Source: Apostichopus japonicus
Lineage: Eukaryota; Echinodermata; Holothuroidea; Aspidochirotida; Stichopodidae
Assembly (NCBI RefSeq): GCF_037975245.1
Contig: NC_092567.1
Span: forward strand, 1,773,714 to 1,837,713
Length of the DNA stretch: 64,000 nt
Direction: 5' to 3'
The notes beneath the pieces were generated by a model. It was not told the origin of the DNA, searched no databases, and worked only from the letters and a program-made list of their open reading frames with translations. Both the position numbers and the translations under genes were made by a program. Positions 45,436-58,962 of this stretch are shown in pieces (positions within the stretch are counted from its first letter, which is position 1; the number at the start of each line of letters is the position of its first letter).

Positions 45436-48400
45436 TACAACAAAATGGCAAATTCCTTGTATCTAGGAGTGAGGTCTTCAACATTATGCTGCGAAATGTC
45501 AATTCATCATTTTGCACCTCGATAATTTTCTGGTAATTTTGCGTTCATAGAATCTTCTATAGCCGCTTGAAGTGTATACGTGTTATGGGTCGTAGCGTAT
45601 AAGTCTTATGGAAAAGACAAAACAATACTTAGTTATTACACTGCAACTCACCAAATTACAATTTGGACGGCATCTTGACTATTCACAACAGATCTTCCGA
45701 AGTCCAAATATAAAAGGGGTCCGGCACTAAATATATAATAAAAACGCAATATGCAAATAATGAAAATATTTTGATGGTCTTGACCATTCCAGTAAAGCAA
45801 AGATAAGGGGCTAGTGTAAGTTCCAAAGAAAAACGCGTACTATCGCCTAGCGAAATCTATCGTGATAGTATTTCGTCACTACAAGTGTCACCAAGACAGC
45901 ATGAAAATTAGACATGTTTGGCACTTTTCAGGATATTGTTTACTACGAGCTCACAAAGAAGTCAATATTTTATCATTTCTAAAGACTTTTGAAATGACGA
46001 GATGAAAGTATTTTGGTATTTCAACATTAATCAGAAAATTTCTAAATTATACACTTGGATAGAAGTCGGGGAGGGGTGGGAGGGGGGCAATGTTACATTC
46101 AGCTGAGAAGAAGGCCACTGCTACGAGTGTACACCCCTCCCCCCCCCCCTTACGACTTTACAAAAACATTGTTCATAGGTAAAACTGCATGGTGTATGGA
46201 GCCAATTTAAGACCTAATTGGTGGTCTAATTATGCCTCGGGGTGCACCAGTTAACATCAATTTTCAAAAAGAATTCAGGAGACGGGGCTACTGAGATTTG
46301 CCTTCAACAAGCCAACGACCACACCTCCGCCATTTTTAAATTCTCTAGCCTTTCCATAATAGTGTAGGACCTACCTAAGTCAGTTGGGATTTGCTCCCCC
46401 CCCCCCCTTGAAATCCTATATTAAAATGGGGGTTGAGAAGGGGTCCCATTCTCCTAGTCCTGCAAACCGATTTCAAGTAGTAGATAACCAATGCATCTGC
46501 CATTAAAATCAGTTACATGGCTACATGAAGGTAACATGCAATAATGTGTACCTCTTTGTCAGGCATTATTGTATATAGGAATAATATACTGGTTTGGCAA
46601 CATGTCCACCCAACGGCTATTTACAGAATAACTGGACGCGAGCAAGACTGCATTTTCTGATTTTTTTTTATGCAATTATACAATAGTGATTTTAACATCG
46701 GTCAGTTCAGTTCTTAAACTTCACACTAGTATTTTTTAGCACAACCTTAATTTAAGTTTAGACAAAAATTATAGTCTAACTACGCCCCAGAATTGTTTCA
46801 GTCGGAGGACTCCCACAACCCCGTACATGGAATTGCATTCAACGACTACTCCACAGCAACAACATCAAAACTTTCGGATCCACATATAGTCTGACCATAA
46901 ATGTTCGTTCCCCTTCCTAAATTGATCGGGAGAATTTTGGAATGTGAACCCACGTTACTGGGTTCTAAACCATACAGGAGAGTCGATCCGTTTTCAGGAT
47001 TGGAGAGGCAAACTTACCGCTCATGCACTTAATCAGAAATATACACAAATTAGCCACAAGATGTACCTCCTCCTTTATGTTCTACACCCTTCCTCATATC
47101 TATGTAGACATGTGACAAATCACTTGATTGGCGTAGGAAGGGAGCAAAAAATGAATTGGTTGGGGAGGGGGTCGGGGGGCATCCCAATTAAGTAAACAAT
47201 ACACATTTTTTCATTATTGTGACCCACATGGAACACTGAACAATTTCAAAATTTCCATATCAAAATTTTAATTATTTTATCCCGAAAGTTTTGAATATTT
47301 CTGGGAATTTCAACCCTTTTTCAAAATTGAAACCCTTTTCTTGAAAATCAAATTTGTCTTAAAATTGCAATCTGTAATATAACCGAAATTCTCAACATTA
47401 AACTACTTTTTCTAAAATTTAGAACCTCTTCGATTGATTTCGACCTCTTTAATTCCCTTCGTGTAAAATGTCGATTTCTTTTTGTTTTAAATTTAAACTA
47501 TTGAAATGTTGACTTCTCAACTAAAAATATTAGCGTTTTATCTCAAACTTGTACGTTTCTCTCGAAATTGCCATTGCATTTCTCGAAATCAAGATTTCTT
47601 TCTTATACAAATTTCAACTATTTTTTCTCAAAAAATAAACTTTTCTTGATGAGGATGGTAATAAGTAAAACGGGAGAAAAAAAAAGGGGGGGGGGCTACA
47701 TGAATTGACTATTACAATTATTGGTTAAATGTCGACATAGTATTTTGATTTGAGCAATTACGAGGTACGTGAAAGACAAAACATCGTTACATTGCCTTAA
47801 ACTCTCTTTGCTGGTGCAAAGATTTAGCTAAATAATCCAGCATTGACATGGAATGGAATTAATTGCAAAGGTGGTTGGGTGGGGAGGGATGAAAAAAGTC
47901 GTGTAGTTACATTTATTCCGATAATTTCATGATGATTTAGTGAATATATGTAAAAACAAAAATGTAACTTGACACAGACACGTTTTGTCTGCACGATGTG
48001 TCTGCAAGATGTGTAGGACGGAGCAAGGCTGTTCAATTTATGTTATTTCATGTAGGTTGTATTATTCATTAAACATGTACTCTTTAAATCATTTGAAACA
48101 GACGGTATTCAAACTTGTGTGTTTATTGCTTGTTTATGCATCCACTAGCAGATAATAGGGTGGGGAATGTGTACATGAAATGCTATTTGCCCAAATTTTA
48201 ACCGGTGGTGGGGGAGGGGGAGGGGGTGCACGGGAACTAGCACCCTACCGCTTAGGTAGAAATGTCAATGATAGCTTGATCTAATTGATATAGGTTGTGT
48301 TGTATTATTTACTTCCTCGACCCCTTCCTTAAGACATACCCAATCGACGTCAGTTTTCAAACTGTCTGTTTTCACCGGGTATGTATAACGTTACATCTCT

Positions 48401-50934
48401 CGTACATTTACTTCTATTGGCGCCAAAATGTATGTTACAAATTTCAAACATCACCCGCGAACAGCTGGAAAACACCTGTATATGCTATTGAATACCTGTT
48501 CACATCTAGTATCTATATCACTGACAACGAATGTTTTAGTGTTACATTAGTGGAGCTGCAGAGTACATATTATACTCGTGGGAGACTGGGAGTTGTTTGT
48601 TACCATTGACTTGTTGAGTGGTTATTAAGATGGATTATTTAATGGAGAGGAACCACTGTTAATAGTTAAGACAGCGTTCATTGATCAGTGAGATAATTTG
48701 ACGGTATGGTATAGAGGCATAGGCTAGAGGGGGAAAGCGGCCAGGCCAAACTTAGTTAGGCTATAAGCTAGACTAGTAGTAATACAGCTAGGCTATGTTA
48801 GAAAACCCACTCATCACCTTCGAAAAACTATAATTATCTACTTTTAGCGAGAGGACATGCTTAGCAAATCTAACTCATAAATAATAGAGATCTTAGCCTA
48901 GTTGCTGACTGAATATCAGAAAAGTCCAAGTTAAAGCATATCTTAACTATAAAGGAATTGAATAAAATACAATCGAGACACTGAGTTTTCTTTAGGGATC
49001 TTAAATTAAGCGAAGAATGAAACCAGCGATTAACATTCTAGGTGTACTGATGCCTAACATTTACTTCATTCTAGCTAACAAAATGTATCAATAGACAAAC
49101 TCTAGAAACTTTGTTATTCCTCAAAAAATTTAAATCACAGAAAATGGTTCAATTCGATTTTAATCGTACATAACATAGCCTTATACGCATTAATACAAGT
49201 CAATCTATAACATTCCACAATTATCATTTTAATCACCTAACTTATTAAATCTACCAGGTCGGACATTTGAGCCACTTGTGTGAGAAACCTGCAGCTTTTT
49301 TACCGAGCAGGCTAACTGAAATAATGTTATTTAATAACTGATTAGTTGAATGACCATACTCCTGCCAATATACCTGACACTTTATATGAAATATACCTTT
49401 GTCAAATACTGTATAGGGCCCAGAGCTTTGAGCCTCTATAAAACAGTTTTCCTATTAAGTCTAATAATAATCAAATGCAATACATAGTTATTAAAAGGAA
49501 TCTTTCGTCCATGTTTTTCCAGGAGCAACTAGATCGTGGTGTTCTACTGACAGCTGGTTTGTCTTAATTTTGCCCACATAATTATAAAAACTGTACGTCA
49601 TTTACAAGCCAACAGACTTATGGCCACATGATGTTTAAAAAGTAAAATGGTTTTGAATTGAAAGTGCGCCACCTATTTTACCCTGCTGCAACTCTCAATA
49701 GCAGAAGTTCGCCAGAGCCGTAGCTCTAACGTTAAATGTTCCGCTAACTGTTCACACCCGATGAACTCCATGTAACAGAAGATATTTCAATGAAGACCCA
49801 ATCAACCCGATTAAACTTAAAAGTAATAATTAATTAGTATAATTAAACCCTCAAGGATATGAAGTGTTTACAGATAACAATATTATTTGTAAAAAAAAAT
49901 ATATAATTAGCGGATGGTACTATTTAATTGGAAGAAACGATAAAGTTTAGAAAGTTAAAATCATAAGCAATACCCAATTTAGGAATATCTACAAACACAA
50001 AGAAAGAAGAATGTAATATTTCGAAAAAATCTACTAGAAGTTATGTCACACTCAAACCGTAACTTAGGAATGAATTTGATAATTAACTAATTAAACACAG
50101 ATGGACATCATCTTTAAACAAATCATATTAATTAGAAATAATTATAATTCAAGCAGAATAGTCGGATTTGGATCAATAATGAAATAATTTGTAAATTAAA
50201 TTTTGAGTTTAAGCCTCGTCAACCTTCTCTCTGGAAACTTGAATTTGATCTACCGTACATCTGCTTCTCTAAACTGCATTTTAATTATAAGAAACAACCT
50301 ATTGATTTAAATATAATTCTTCAAACTCTCCTTAAACTTTATAAAAACCTGGTATCAGTTAGAGTAGAAGTTTCCTTTTCATGATTCCTATAACATTAAA
50401 TTACATTTTCCTTCTGAAAGTTCTAAATAGAAATACAAATAAATGTGATCAATTGTTTTCTTCAAAAGATAGATAATCTCAATTATTATTTACCCATTTC
50501 TTATAAAATTATCAACCCGTCATTGAGATTTGTTTCCTATTAACTAATAAATAAAAATGTGTAGCCTCACATTCTTATTTTATTAAACCTTATACTAGCT
50601 ATAAAAACTCTAATGAATAATTTAATTGTAAAACAATAAAACTAACCCTTTAATCCTACATTGACACTTTATTTTTCTCTAATCTAATCTAATTATTCTT
50701 GTTTATATTTGTCTACCCTTAAAATCAATCAATCCTGTATTTCCGTCCTATATATTTTTCCTTTTTACAAATAAACGTATCCTAAATGTCTTAGTGTATC
50801 GCTTTACTTTCCTTTATTTTAATTTCGCTATTTGTATTATTTATAATATCATAATAATTATTCTAATCCTTACCAATTCCAATTTATTTATCTATATCTA
50901 CTCTATTATCAGTAACTCTATTCTTTCATTCTAG
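45436..50934. other. Long intron stretch before the LRR exon
   Basis: AT-rich. About 47240-47640 is built from degenerate words such as TTTCAAAATTGAAACCC and TTCTCGAAATT, similar to 40970-41095 in the other orientation. C/G runs sit at 46140, 46397 and 47688. From 48,800 on the sequence is very AT-rich. No gene recognised. Confidence 0.4.
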
Positions 50935-51143
50935 ATTCCTATCTCCCGTGTGTATCTACATTCCTGCTCTCCTAGAGTTGATGAGTCTGGTCTGAACCTT
51001 ATCCTTGAGTCTGGTCTCTCTCTCTCTATCCTGAGTTCTCTCCAGAAGCTGTGGATCTATGACGATAACAGGAGACTAACTAATGAAGAGTGGGCGGCCA
51101 TCTTGTCTTACTCCTCACAGTGTACAAGTTTGAAGGAGCTGAG
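50935..51143 (+). CDS. LRR-type exon, probable continuation of the NLR gene
   Basis: A pyrimidine-rich acceptor (TTCTTTCATTCTAG, AG 50933-50934) and a GAGGTAAGT donor (GT 51144) bound a 209-bp exon, open from its first base in phase 0 and leaving in phase 2. It encodes about 69 residues with leucine spacing as in LRRs: SLSILSSLQKLWIYDD, then RLTNEEWAAILSYSSQCTSL and KEL. Similar segments in other invertebrate NLRs follow NACHT exons. Phase 0 fits the NACHT exon donor at 20357. The 30-kb gap and the possibility of missing exons are the main doubts. It could alternatively belong to a neighbouring NLR copy. Confidence 0.65.
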
Positions 51144-54100
51144 GTAAGTATTCCGGTGTAGATGTTCGAATCATCATAACAGTTAAACTGGGAATTAAGT
51201 TAATTAATAAAAGTTATCAATATTAAACTAACAAAAGAGAATGTAAACTCTGCTGTATTTTAATGTCAAGAAATTGGATTTAACTACTTTAGTTGGATTT
51301 ATTTGAATAATTAGATAATCGACGAAGGAATTCTGTAGAATGTTATGATACATAAAAAAAAATATAATGGATTAATATGGAATATTTTAAGAGGGTGTTG
51401 GTAAGAGACGGGTAGGGGTGGGTGGGTGTTGTTTCAAATGTTCTTTGTTAATTTTACTATGAAATACGATTTAGAATGACAATAATGTTTATTGGGATAA
51501 AATAAGAGATATGTAAACAAGGTAGTTAAATGTTTATAATTCTAGCGAGTACAAGGAATATTCTAAAGTAGAGTTTTATAAGTAATAACTATTACATTTG
51601 ACTGAAACTTCCGAAATATTTGTTTTTTAATTATGTACAATTTATTTAGGAATTTTTTTAACGAAAGAGATTTAATTTCGTTATTAACATAAAAGTAGTA
51701 ACATGATGGCAATAAAAATAGCAATGACTTATAACTTATTGTTAAAAAAAAAACATAAATTTTGATCAGATTATGATACTCTAGCAAAACTAAAATGTAC
51801 CAAACAAGCAACCTCCAAAACAGTTTTAGTTGTCGAAATTTCAAAAGTAGCTACTCAAAATAGGTTAACAAACTAAAACAAAATACAAGTTAACAAAAAA
51901 GATATAAATAATTGTAATTAAGTTAACCATAAAGTTAAAGTGTTTTTTTTTTATTGCCATAAATATCATTAAAGGCAAATGTGATTCTCATAAATTACAA
52001 AGGTTAAATTAAATCCATTCAAACTGCATCTTTTTTTTTAATATGAAATAGATGTTATAAGAAATAGGCTAAATTAATATTTAAGCTCATTATATTATAT
52101 TAACTTTAAACAATAATGAAATAAGTTAGCTTGAGCCTCGACTTTGTATAATTGATATCTTTAAACTAAAACTGTTTAATATTTTAATATTCCTCGTATT
52201 AATGTTACTTCATACTTGATTCGATCATGACGTCCCTGCTTGGTCCTTTACAATTCATTGTTATGTAATCCTCTAAGACCCACCCACCCCCCGCCCCACC
52301 CAACCCCTCCTCTCGCTCCGCCTCTCGCCTTCATTGGTCAGATCAAACGTCGTTAAAGTGTCTCCTTTCCGTCCTTACCATTCTCAAAGTAATCAGTGAT
52401 ATCTTCAACTTATACATCTGACGTGTGACTGAAAAAAATAAGTCGCACCCTGCCACCCTCCCCTAACCCCGCCCCGCCCCCTCCACTCCACCGCATCTCA
52501 CCCAAATCTCGAAAGAAAGAGAAAACTATTTAGTAGTTACATAAATGAAGTACCTGAGAAAAGAAAGCTGATTAACATATGTTATAAGTGAAACACCGCC
52601 ATTCCAGGAATAACTGTAACCGCGGAGACAAGTATTAATGGAAATAACACACTTTGGGAGTTTCCTTGGTCTGACTATAAAAAGCAAGTATAACACATAA
52701 TGCCTATTCCCTTTCTAGACAAAATACTTTACCCCAATCCCAGTGTGCTCCTCAGTCATTTTAGGCTCGCTCCCTCTGCCCCACTCCCCTTCAGACACCT
52801 TACCTGTACTAGCCACCACCACGCCCTTCGCCATCTGCCCTCCCCCCCTCCCCTTCGCACATTATCTTTTACAGAAAACCCTTCAAATCCATTCCGTTTC
52901 TACCCGATAACATCATCACCATTTTAGTACACACAGTAGGCCTACTTTGCTTCAACAACAGTTTTCTGCACAGACGATTGATTCAATCAATGTATTTCTA
53001 AAGGAAAATAACTTAACAGTAAAGATGACACACCTGGAACTCCCATGAAAACCTAATTAGCATAACAATAGATGACCTTAGGTAGTTAAAGCTAATGAAT
53101 AGAAAGATAAACGAGCCACGCGTGTGTATTGTACACCTGGAATGTTGTAACTGTCATATAACGTAACCATGGAAACCAACCATAAGTATGTCAGTCCGTG
53201 TCTAGCAGTGGCTGGGAATAATGCATCATATCATGCAATACTGGTTAGACATATTTAATAGTCATTCCGTGATATGTCATATGCCATGGTATTACGACGT
53301 GTTCTCATTATTATTCTTTGTTTATATATTTTAAATGAGTAAACTTGATTTCCTTGGTTGTTTAATACATCCCTCACTTGCTCCTCTCACTAATTTGATA
53401 GAATGATTGTTTTATTCCCCTTTCTTCGTTTTTTCCCTTTATGTACTTCTCGTTGGTATATGGAAGTCTGCCTAATTAGCACATAATTAAATACCCCTTA
53501 ATATAACTCACATATCTAATATGTGACTACAAACATTGCGGGTTCTTAATTGCCTAGTTTTATTGAGAACAGTTTTGTTCTGTGAAGTTGATTAAACGGT
53601 GGAGATAAAATATTGCTCGTGTTTAGCAAGGAGGAAGTAATTCGAAGGTTCATGTCGCCTTCTACCAAATCTGAAATATAGTAATAATATCCAAGTTAAT
53701 ATATTTCTCAGCCATAAATCATAAACAAGCAAAAACAACACAAGTAAGAAAACAAAGCACTTGAGATCCTCTCAGATTCGTTTGATGAGATCTTTTATCT
53801 ATTTAAATATCGAATTATATACTGCACTAGTTCTTTTTTATCTACACAGAACAGGCGAAAGTGATTAAATTATTCCATCGAAGTTTAAAATGTATAATGG
53901 ATAACGACAACTAGAAATCGATTTCAAATTTGCAACTTAAATGTTTTTAGCGAATTTAGAAAGGCTTAGAAGGCTGTCATCATCGCCCTCAGACTTTCTT
54001 CCAAATGGTTTACATTATTGTTATAACACACGCTAACAAAATGAAGTACAGATTTCTATCCCCGGTACACAATGAATGAACCTACAAGTTAACAATCAGA

Positions 54101-57100
54101 ATAAACACTTATACAACTGCCAGGGTCATATCCAGGTCGTAAATATGGCCACGGTTCATTGAGTATTGTTGCTGAGAAGGAAAAAAAGAAGCAGTTATTC
54201 ACTCGTTGAAATGAATTCATTGCGTCATAATTTGCAATGTTTTACATGAATCATGGTGGTATGCTTATTAAAACTGAACATCAGTAAATTGTGATAGTAA
54301 CATGCATGGTCGACAAGTAAAAAGAAAAAGAAAGGAAAATAAAACAGAAAGAAACCGAAGGAGAGGTGTTATGTTCCTGGAAATACAGTTAGTAGAGATC
54401 TGTGGGTTATTGTATTCCTTCGGTCGCACATCCGGGGTTTTACTCCCGTCAAATCGTAGCGAATAGAGTGAAAACATGTAAAGTAATTGTGTCTAAATAT
54501 CGCGAGTCTACGCTTTCAGAACGCCTAAAGAGAAAGATGAATACTCTACGCATAGACCTCTAGGCATAAGAATGCAATATAATAGTAAAGTAGAGGAGCC
54601 CTAATGTAACAGAAGCTAAGCTATCTTCGTAGGTATTTTACAGATGTTGTATTTTTAATTGTTTGAGATACTACAGTAGGCCTACCTGCATATTTATGAT
54701 TCTGCGTCATGTTTTGCTTTGTTCAACACTTACTTTTGCTGGAAAAAAGTTTTAATTTCATACTGCAAAGAATCATATCTTTCTAATGTGCAATTACGTA
54801 CAGTAGCACCATGCATCTGCCTAACTGCCAAACCTTTGTTCATAGAAAGTATTGATGTTGCAGATCTGTACTTTGGAGACTTGAACAACAATCATAGGCC
54901 TACTGGCGAGTGAAATTTGGCTAGTAGATTTTTAGTCACGGTCGCCAAATAGCGATTACTTTCAAAAATAATTGTCGGGCCTGAAAAACTTCACAACATG
55001 ATTTCTCATGGTAGAAATCATGGATACTTTTCATACATGGTATATGGATTTGCCATATTGAATACAAGAATCCTAAATGATTGTGAGGTCAAATCTCCTA
55101 TAGGTCACCAGAGGTCAAACTCTGAAAAACCTTTTACATGATATGTAACGATGGAAATCGTGGATACCTCTAATACTTGGTGTGTGGATTCATAACATTG
55201 AGTACAAGACCCCTATTGTATTGGAGGTGTGTATAGCCACGTATAGTAGACTGACCTGTGTTATCATGCCATATTGGAATTGTAACAGCTCATGGTTATA
55301 CTTACAAGCAGAAGTCTAGTGCATTGAATTCATCGAAATCTCAATGCATTTTGCATTCGGGTTATCTTTAGAAAGGAGGGGTGGGGTGGGCTCCAAATAT
55401 GACTTGCGTCCGTTGGGAGGGGTCTAAACGGGGAGAACACTTTTATTAAAATATAACCTTTAATAAATAGTTTTCAATGCTGTAGCAATATAAATTACTA
55501 GTTCAACAATTATTTCCAGTATTTTGCCTACATGTGTACATTGAGTTGTTATGTCCGCTATAGCCCTTACAGTATATATAACATTAATGAAATATTCGAA
55601 AGCGCCTGTTTAACCAGTCACTGGATAGATACAGAAAACTAACGATTGTAAGAAAAAGCTTTACATAAGAAATATCAGTATCAATGCGTTAATTATGCTA
55701 ATTAGATACAAGGAACTTAACCTATATATTTTGTTTACATTGTCCGGAGCAGTGTTTTACATAGAACTGGGCAATTCAAGTATAAGGTAAGGTGATACTG
55801 AGCTAGACTTTAACATATTTATTGGATATTATGCACTATCTGTTACCGGTTAATTCCAGATAATTTCATTTCATGCTCGATAACTCAAGTGTCCTCTTGT
55901 TGTTGTGTGTTTGTAACAAGTGCCTTCATGTCTAAAAATTTGCTATTTGGCTTCAAAATAATAATAATGATAAAATATGCAGTTCAAAAGTACCGGTATA
56001 AAGACAACTGTTGCTAAAAACATTCAAATACGGTACTTGAAATTGTGGAAAGGAATGCACAGATTATTTATTTTGAGAGGGTTTCAGATAATTTGACAGT
56101 CTAGTGGTTTCTTGCGTAAAATCAAAGTCACTTGCTCCACTTCCCTTCAGTGTTTGTTCTTCCACCTTCCAATAAAACTTTTCTTTTGAGAATCAACGAC
56201 GATGGCATTAGTGTATTCTTAACAAAGTATGACCAGGAAGTCTTAATAGCTCCTCGGTATGAAGGGGGTCAGATATTTTAGACACATGCAACTCTTCACT
56301 GAGAACATAGTTAAATAGGAAGATTCGATTGTGTAATGGTTAAGGTTATTATTATCAACTCCACAAAAATGTTATAATTTTGTACAATTTGATTTAGATC
56401 AATGACAAAAAAACAATGCGCGCAATGTGATAAAATTATTGAAGGTAGATATTGAATAAATACTTAAATAACGTTGGTATATCATATAATAGTAACAATT
56501 CGTGTTTAACTTCAACCCGAGATGACAAATTGTTGCGCCCAGTAAAGAATGTTGCTATGTCCTCGACCCTCCTATCCCTCTACCTTCTATTTCTCCTCCA
56601 TTTTAGTGCAAGATTGTGCAGGTTTGTAATTCCGAAATTACGTTGAAAAATATAATTTGTAGCATCTTAAACTTTTCTGAGATTAAGAAACAATTTTCAG
56701 CTTTATAAGATTCATAATTTCTAGATTTTACATTTTACCACTGCAATCTAACAATCTCAGACATTTTAGGTCTCATTTAAAAGTAAGAAGGGTTCACGAG
56801 AACGATCTATATTATCAATCAATTTACCGAAAATAACATACGCAAAAAATCACGTGATCCGAGCGGAAAATGGCAAGCGGTTGTTACAAGGATTTGCTCC
56901 GTTTACTTAGTGTATTGTGTACAATGTTGTATTTCTACATGTTTGAACAACTTTAAATTAATTGATAATTTAAGCATACAGACAATTTAGCCAATTATGA
57001 TCATGTGGACAGCTATACTTTTCACAGTTACTACCAGCCGCATATAATTTACATACAGTACAGCAGTTCCAACTATCATCCTTATTATCGGCAAAACTAT

Positions 57101-57318
57101 ATCCATTCTAATTTATTTTTCTTGGAATCGTTGAAACACGAGACTCGTGATTATAATTAATTCTGATCAGAATGATCACCAGATATGATTTATTACCTTG
57201 TTATTTGTTGTTTACTTTGTTTATCTTCATTGATTTAGTAAACAATAAACCTGACTAAGAGGACATTCCTCTACGTCTTCTACATCTTACACGATGATTA
57301 CTCTACTTCTCTCCATAG
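51144..57318. other. Intron between LRR-like exons
   Basis: AT-rich with pyrimidine-rich patches at 52260-52500 and 52740-52860. No recognised gene. An open frame at 56452-56646 ends in a strong pyrimidine tract and AG, but only a 15-bp piece follows before a GT. Confidence 0.4.
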
Positions 57319-57395
57319 GTTTGGTTATTACATTCTGCCAGACACTATTCCGATTGGATCCATTCCATCGTCCTTGAAATCAAGAAATGTGAAAG
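57319..57395 (+). CDS. Short exon after the LRR exon (probable NLR C-terminal part)
   Basis: Acceptor CTTCTCTCCATAG (AG 57317-57318) and donor AAAGGTATT bound 77 bp. Entered in phase 2, as the 50935-51143 exon requires, it is open and reads FGYYILPDTIPIGSIPSSLK then SRNVK. The phase match and the LRR-like tail pattern support it. The next exon, needed in phase 1, was not found. Confidence 0.5.
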
Positions 57396-58028
57396 GTATT
57401 ATCACAATGACGTCATAATGGACACATTTAACATTTCTTACATTTAATTAAAGGCTTTACGAACTATGTGAATTTCTTTTGACTTGTTGACTGTTGTTGA
57501 ATTATATACAAGAAAGTAATGGATCAGCAACATATGATTGCCATTTTATATGAAGGAGACATCCAAACCAGACTGTTATAAGTGATAAGTCATATTCCTT
57601 TAATTTCGCTCGTTCAAAATCCCTGCCCTATTTGATGTTTTTGTGAGTAGCCATCACATTAATTGATGCTTTAAATCTCTTTCCGAAAAGTAGTGGTATC
57701 ATACACTTTGGGAAACTTAAGTACACAGCGACAATTATTGTGTAAGGTTTTGAAGTGATGTTGTGCCCCTCGGAGTCTGTCAACACCCCCGCCCCCAGTC
57801 CCCCACCCCCCCGGCGAGCACACACATAAAAAACATCCTTCTTTCAATCTGAATTGCAGAATAAAGCCGCGAAGTTTAACTTAATTCTTTTCCAAGTTCT
57901 GCAAACGAAGTTCTTGTTTCTCTAAAATTGCTGGAAAGTGTATTACAAAATAAACGAAAACAAAACAGACCAAAAGTGTATCGGAACTGTTGGTGCTAGA
58001 TGTATCGTACTCAAAATATACGAATAGG

Positions 58029-58136
58029 CATAGGCGTACGAGGCGGGGGCCAGGGGCAGACTGCCCCCCCCCCAGATTTCCAGAGGACAAGAAATTCGGG
58101 CAAAAGTCTTGAAAAATTTGGGCAGCCTAAGAGGAG

Positions 58137-58218
<82 letters not shown>

Positions 58219-58954
58219 TGCAGTAGCTTGCCCGAATCTTTTTCAAATTTTTGCCCCACAATCCATGATTTTCTTTATTTAGCATCATGATGCCCGAATA
58301 TTTCCGTGTAACACCGCCGTAAGCGCAGCTCATCTGGGCTACCACGCTTTTTGCACGATCAATTTTTTTTCTAACTAGTCAACTGTATGCCTGGACATTC
58401 CCGACATGAGTGTATATAAGAAACATTTTCTTTTTCATGGATGATGGGGGGGGCGGAGAGCCTACAAGCCTAGAAGTACAGGTTTATCATATTCTTTGTT
58501 ATATTTTATACTTTTTTGTGAGACAAATTGCAGTCTCACCCGACACAGCGACATTATCCCGCCTACGTGTCGTTGAACAATGTATGTTTTTCTGGAGGTA
58601 GCTGAGTACTGTGTTAAAATACTAAATACGGTAACTAAATAGGAGCTTAAAACATATACTGCCCTATTTTTCCCCTTCAAAGTGATGTTACCATTTCTTC
58701 TTCTAATTTACCAAATTTTGGGGGAAGTGTAAATTTCAAAAACGTGAGAGTATAAAATAAATAATGTTTAGATGCAACTTGCAAGGCCTCAGAAGTGCCG
58801 TTTCCGGCAATCTGAGAGGCATATTTTGCCAAAAATTTTCTTGTACGCTACGCGCAAACCGATGGTGGCGCTCCGCTTAGATAGTGTCACGTGAACTTTC
58901 GGGCACAAAAATGTCTGCCCCCCCCCCAAACTGAAATGGTCCCGTACGCTTATG
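58029..58954. mobile_element. hAT-type element with A-run/(TA)n and perfect 8-bp TSD, 926 bp
   Basis: Inverted ends CATAGGCGTACG and CGTACGCTTATG are flanked by CGAATAGG on both sides (58021-58028 and 58955-58962). Inside are G/C runs next to both ends, an A-run of about 28 plus (TA)n at 58140-58214, TTGCCCGAAT words shared with the 22852 MITE, and a copy of the TTAGATAGT module (58787-58886). It appears to belong to the same broad family as 22852-23099. Confidence 0.85.
58140..58214. repeat. A-run followed by (TA)n microsatellite
   Basis: About 28 A residues run directly into about 23 TA units, inside the 58029-58954 element. Confidence 0.95.
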
Positions 58955-58962
58955 CGAATAGG

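Noticed and set aside
56452-56646. Possible exon or signal-anchor peptide near 56600
   Set aside because: The hydrophobic stretch comes from a pyrimidine tract. The AG that follows leaves only 15 bp before GT, so an exon is not convincing.
58011-58345. Frames on both strands with Phe/Lys runs and Tyr-Ile repeats
   Set aside because: They are the translated A-run and (TA)n inside the 58029-58954 element.
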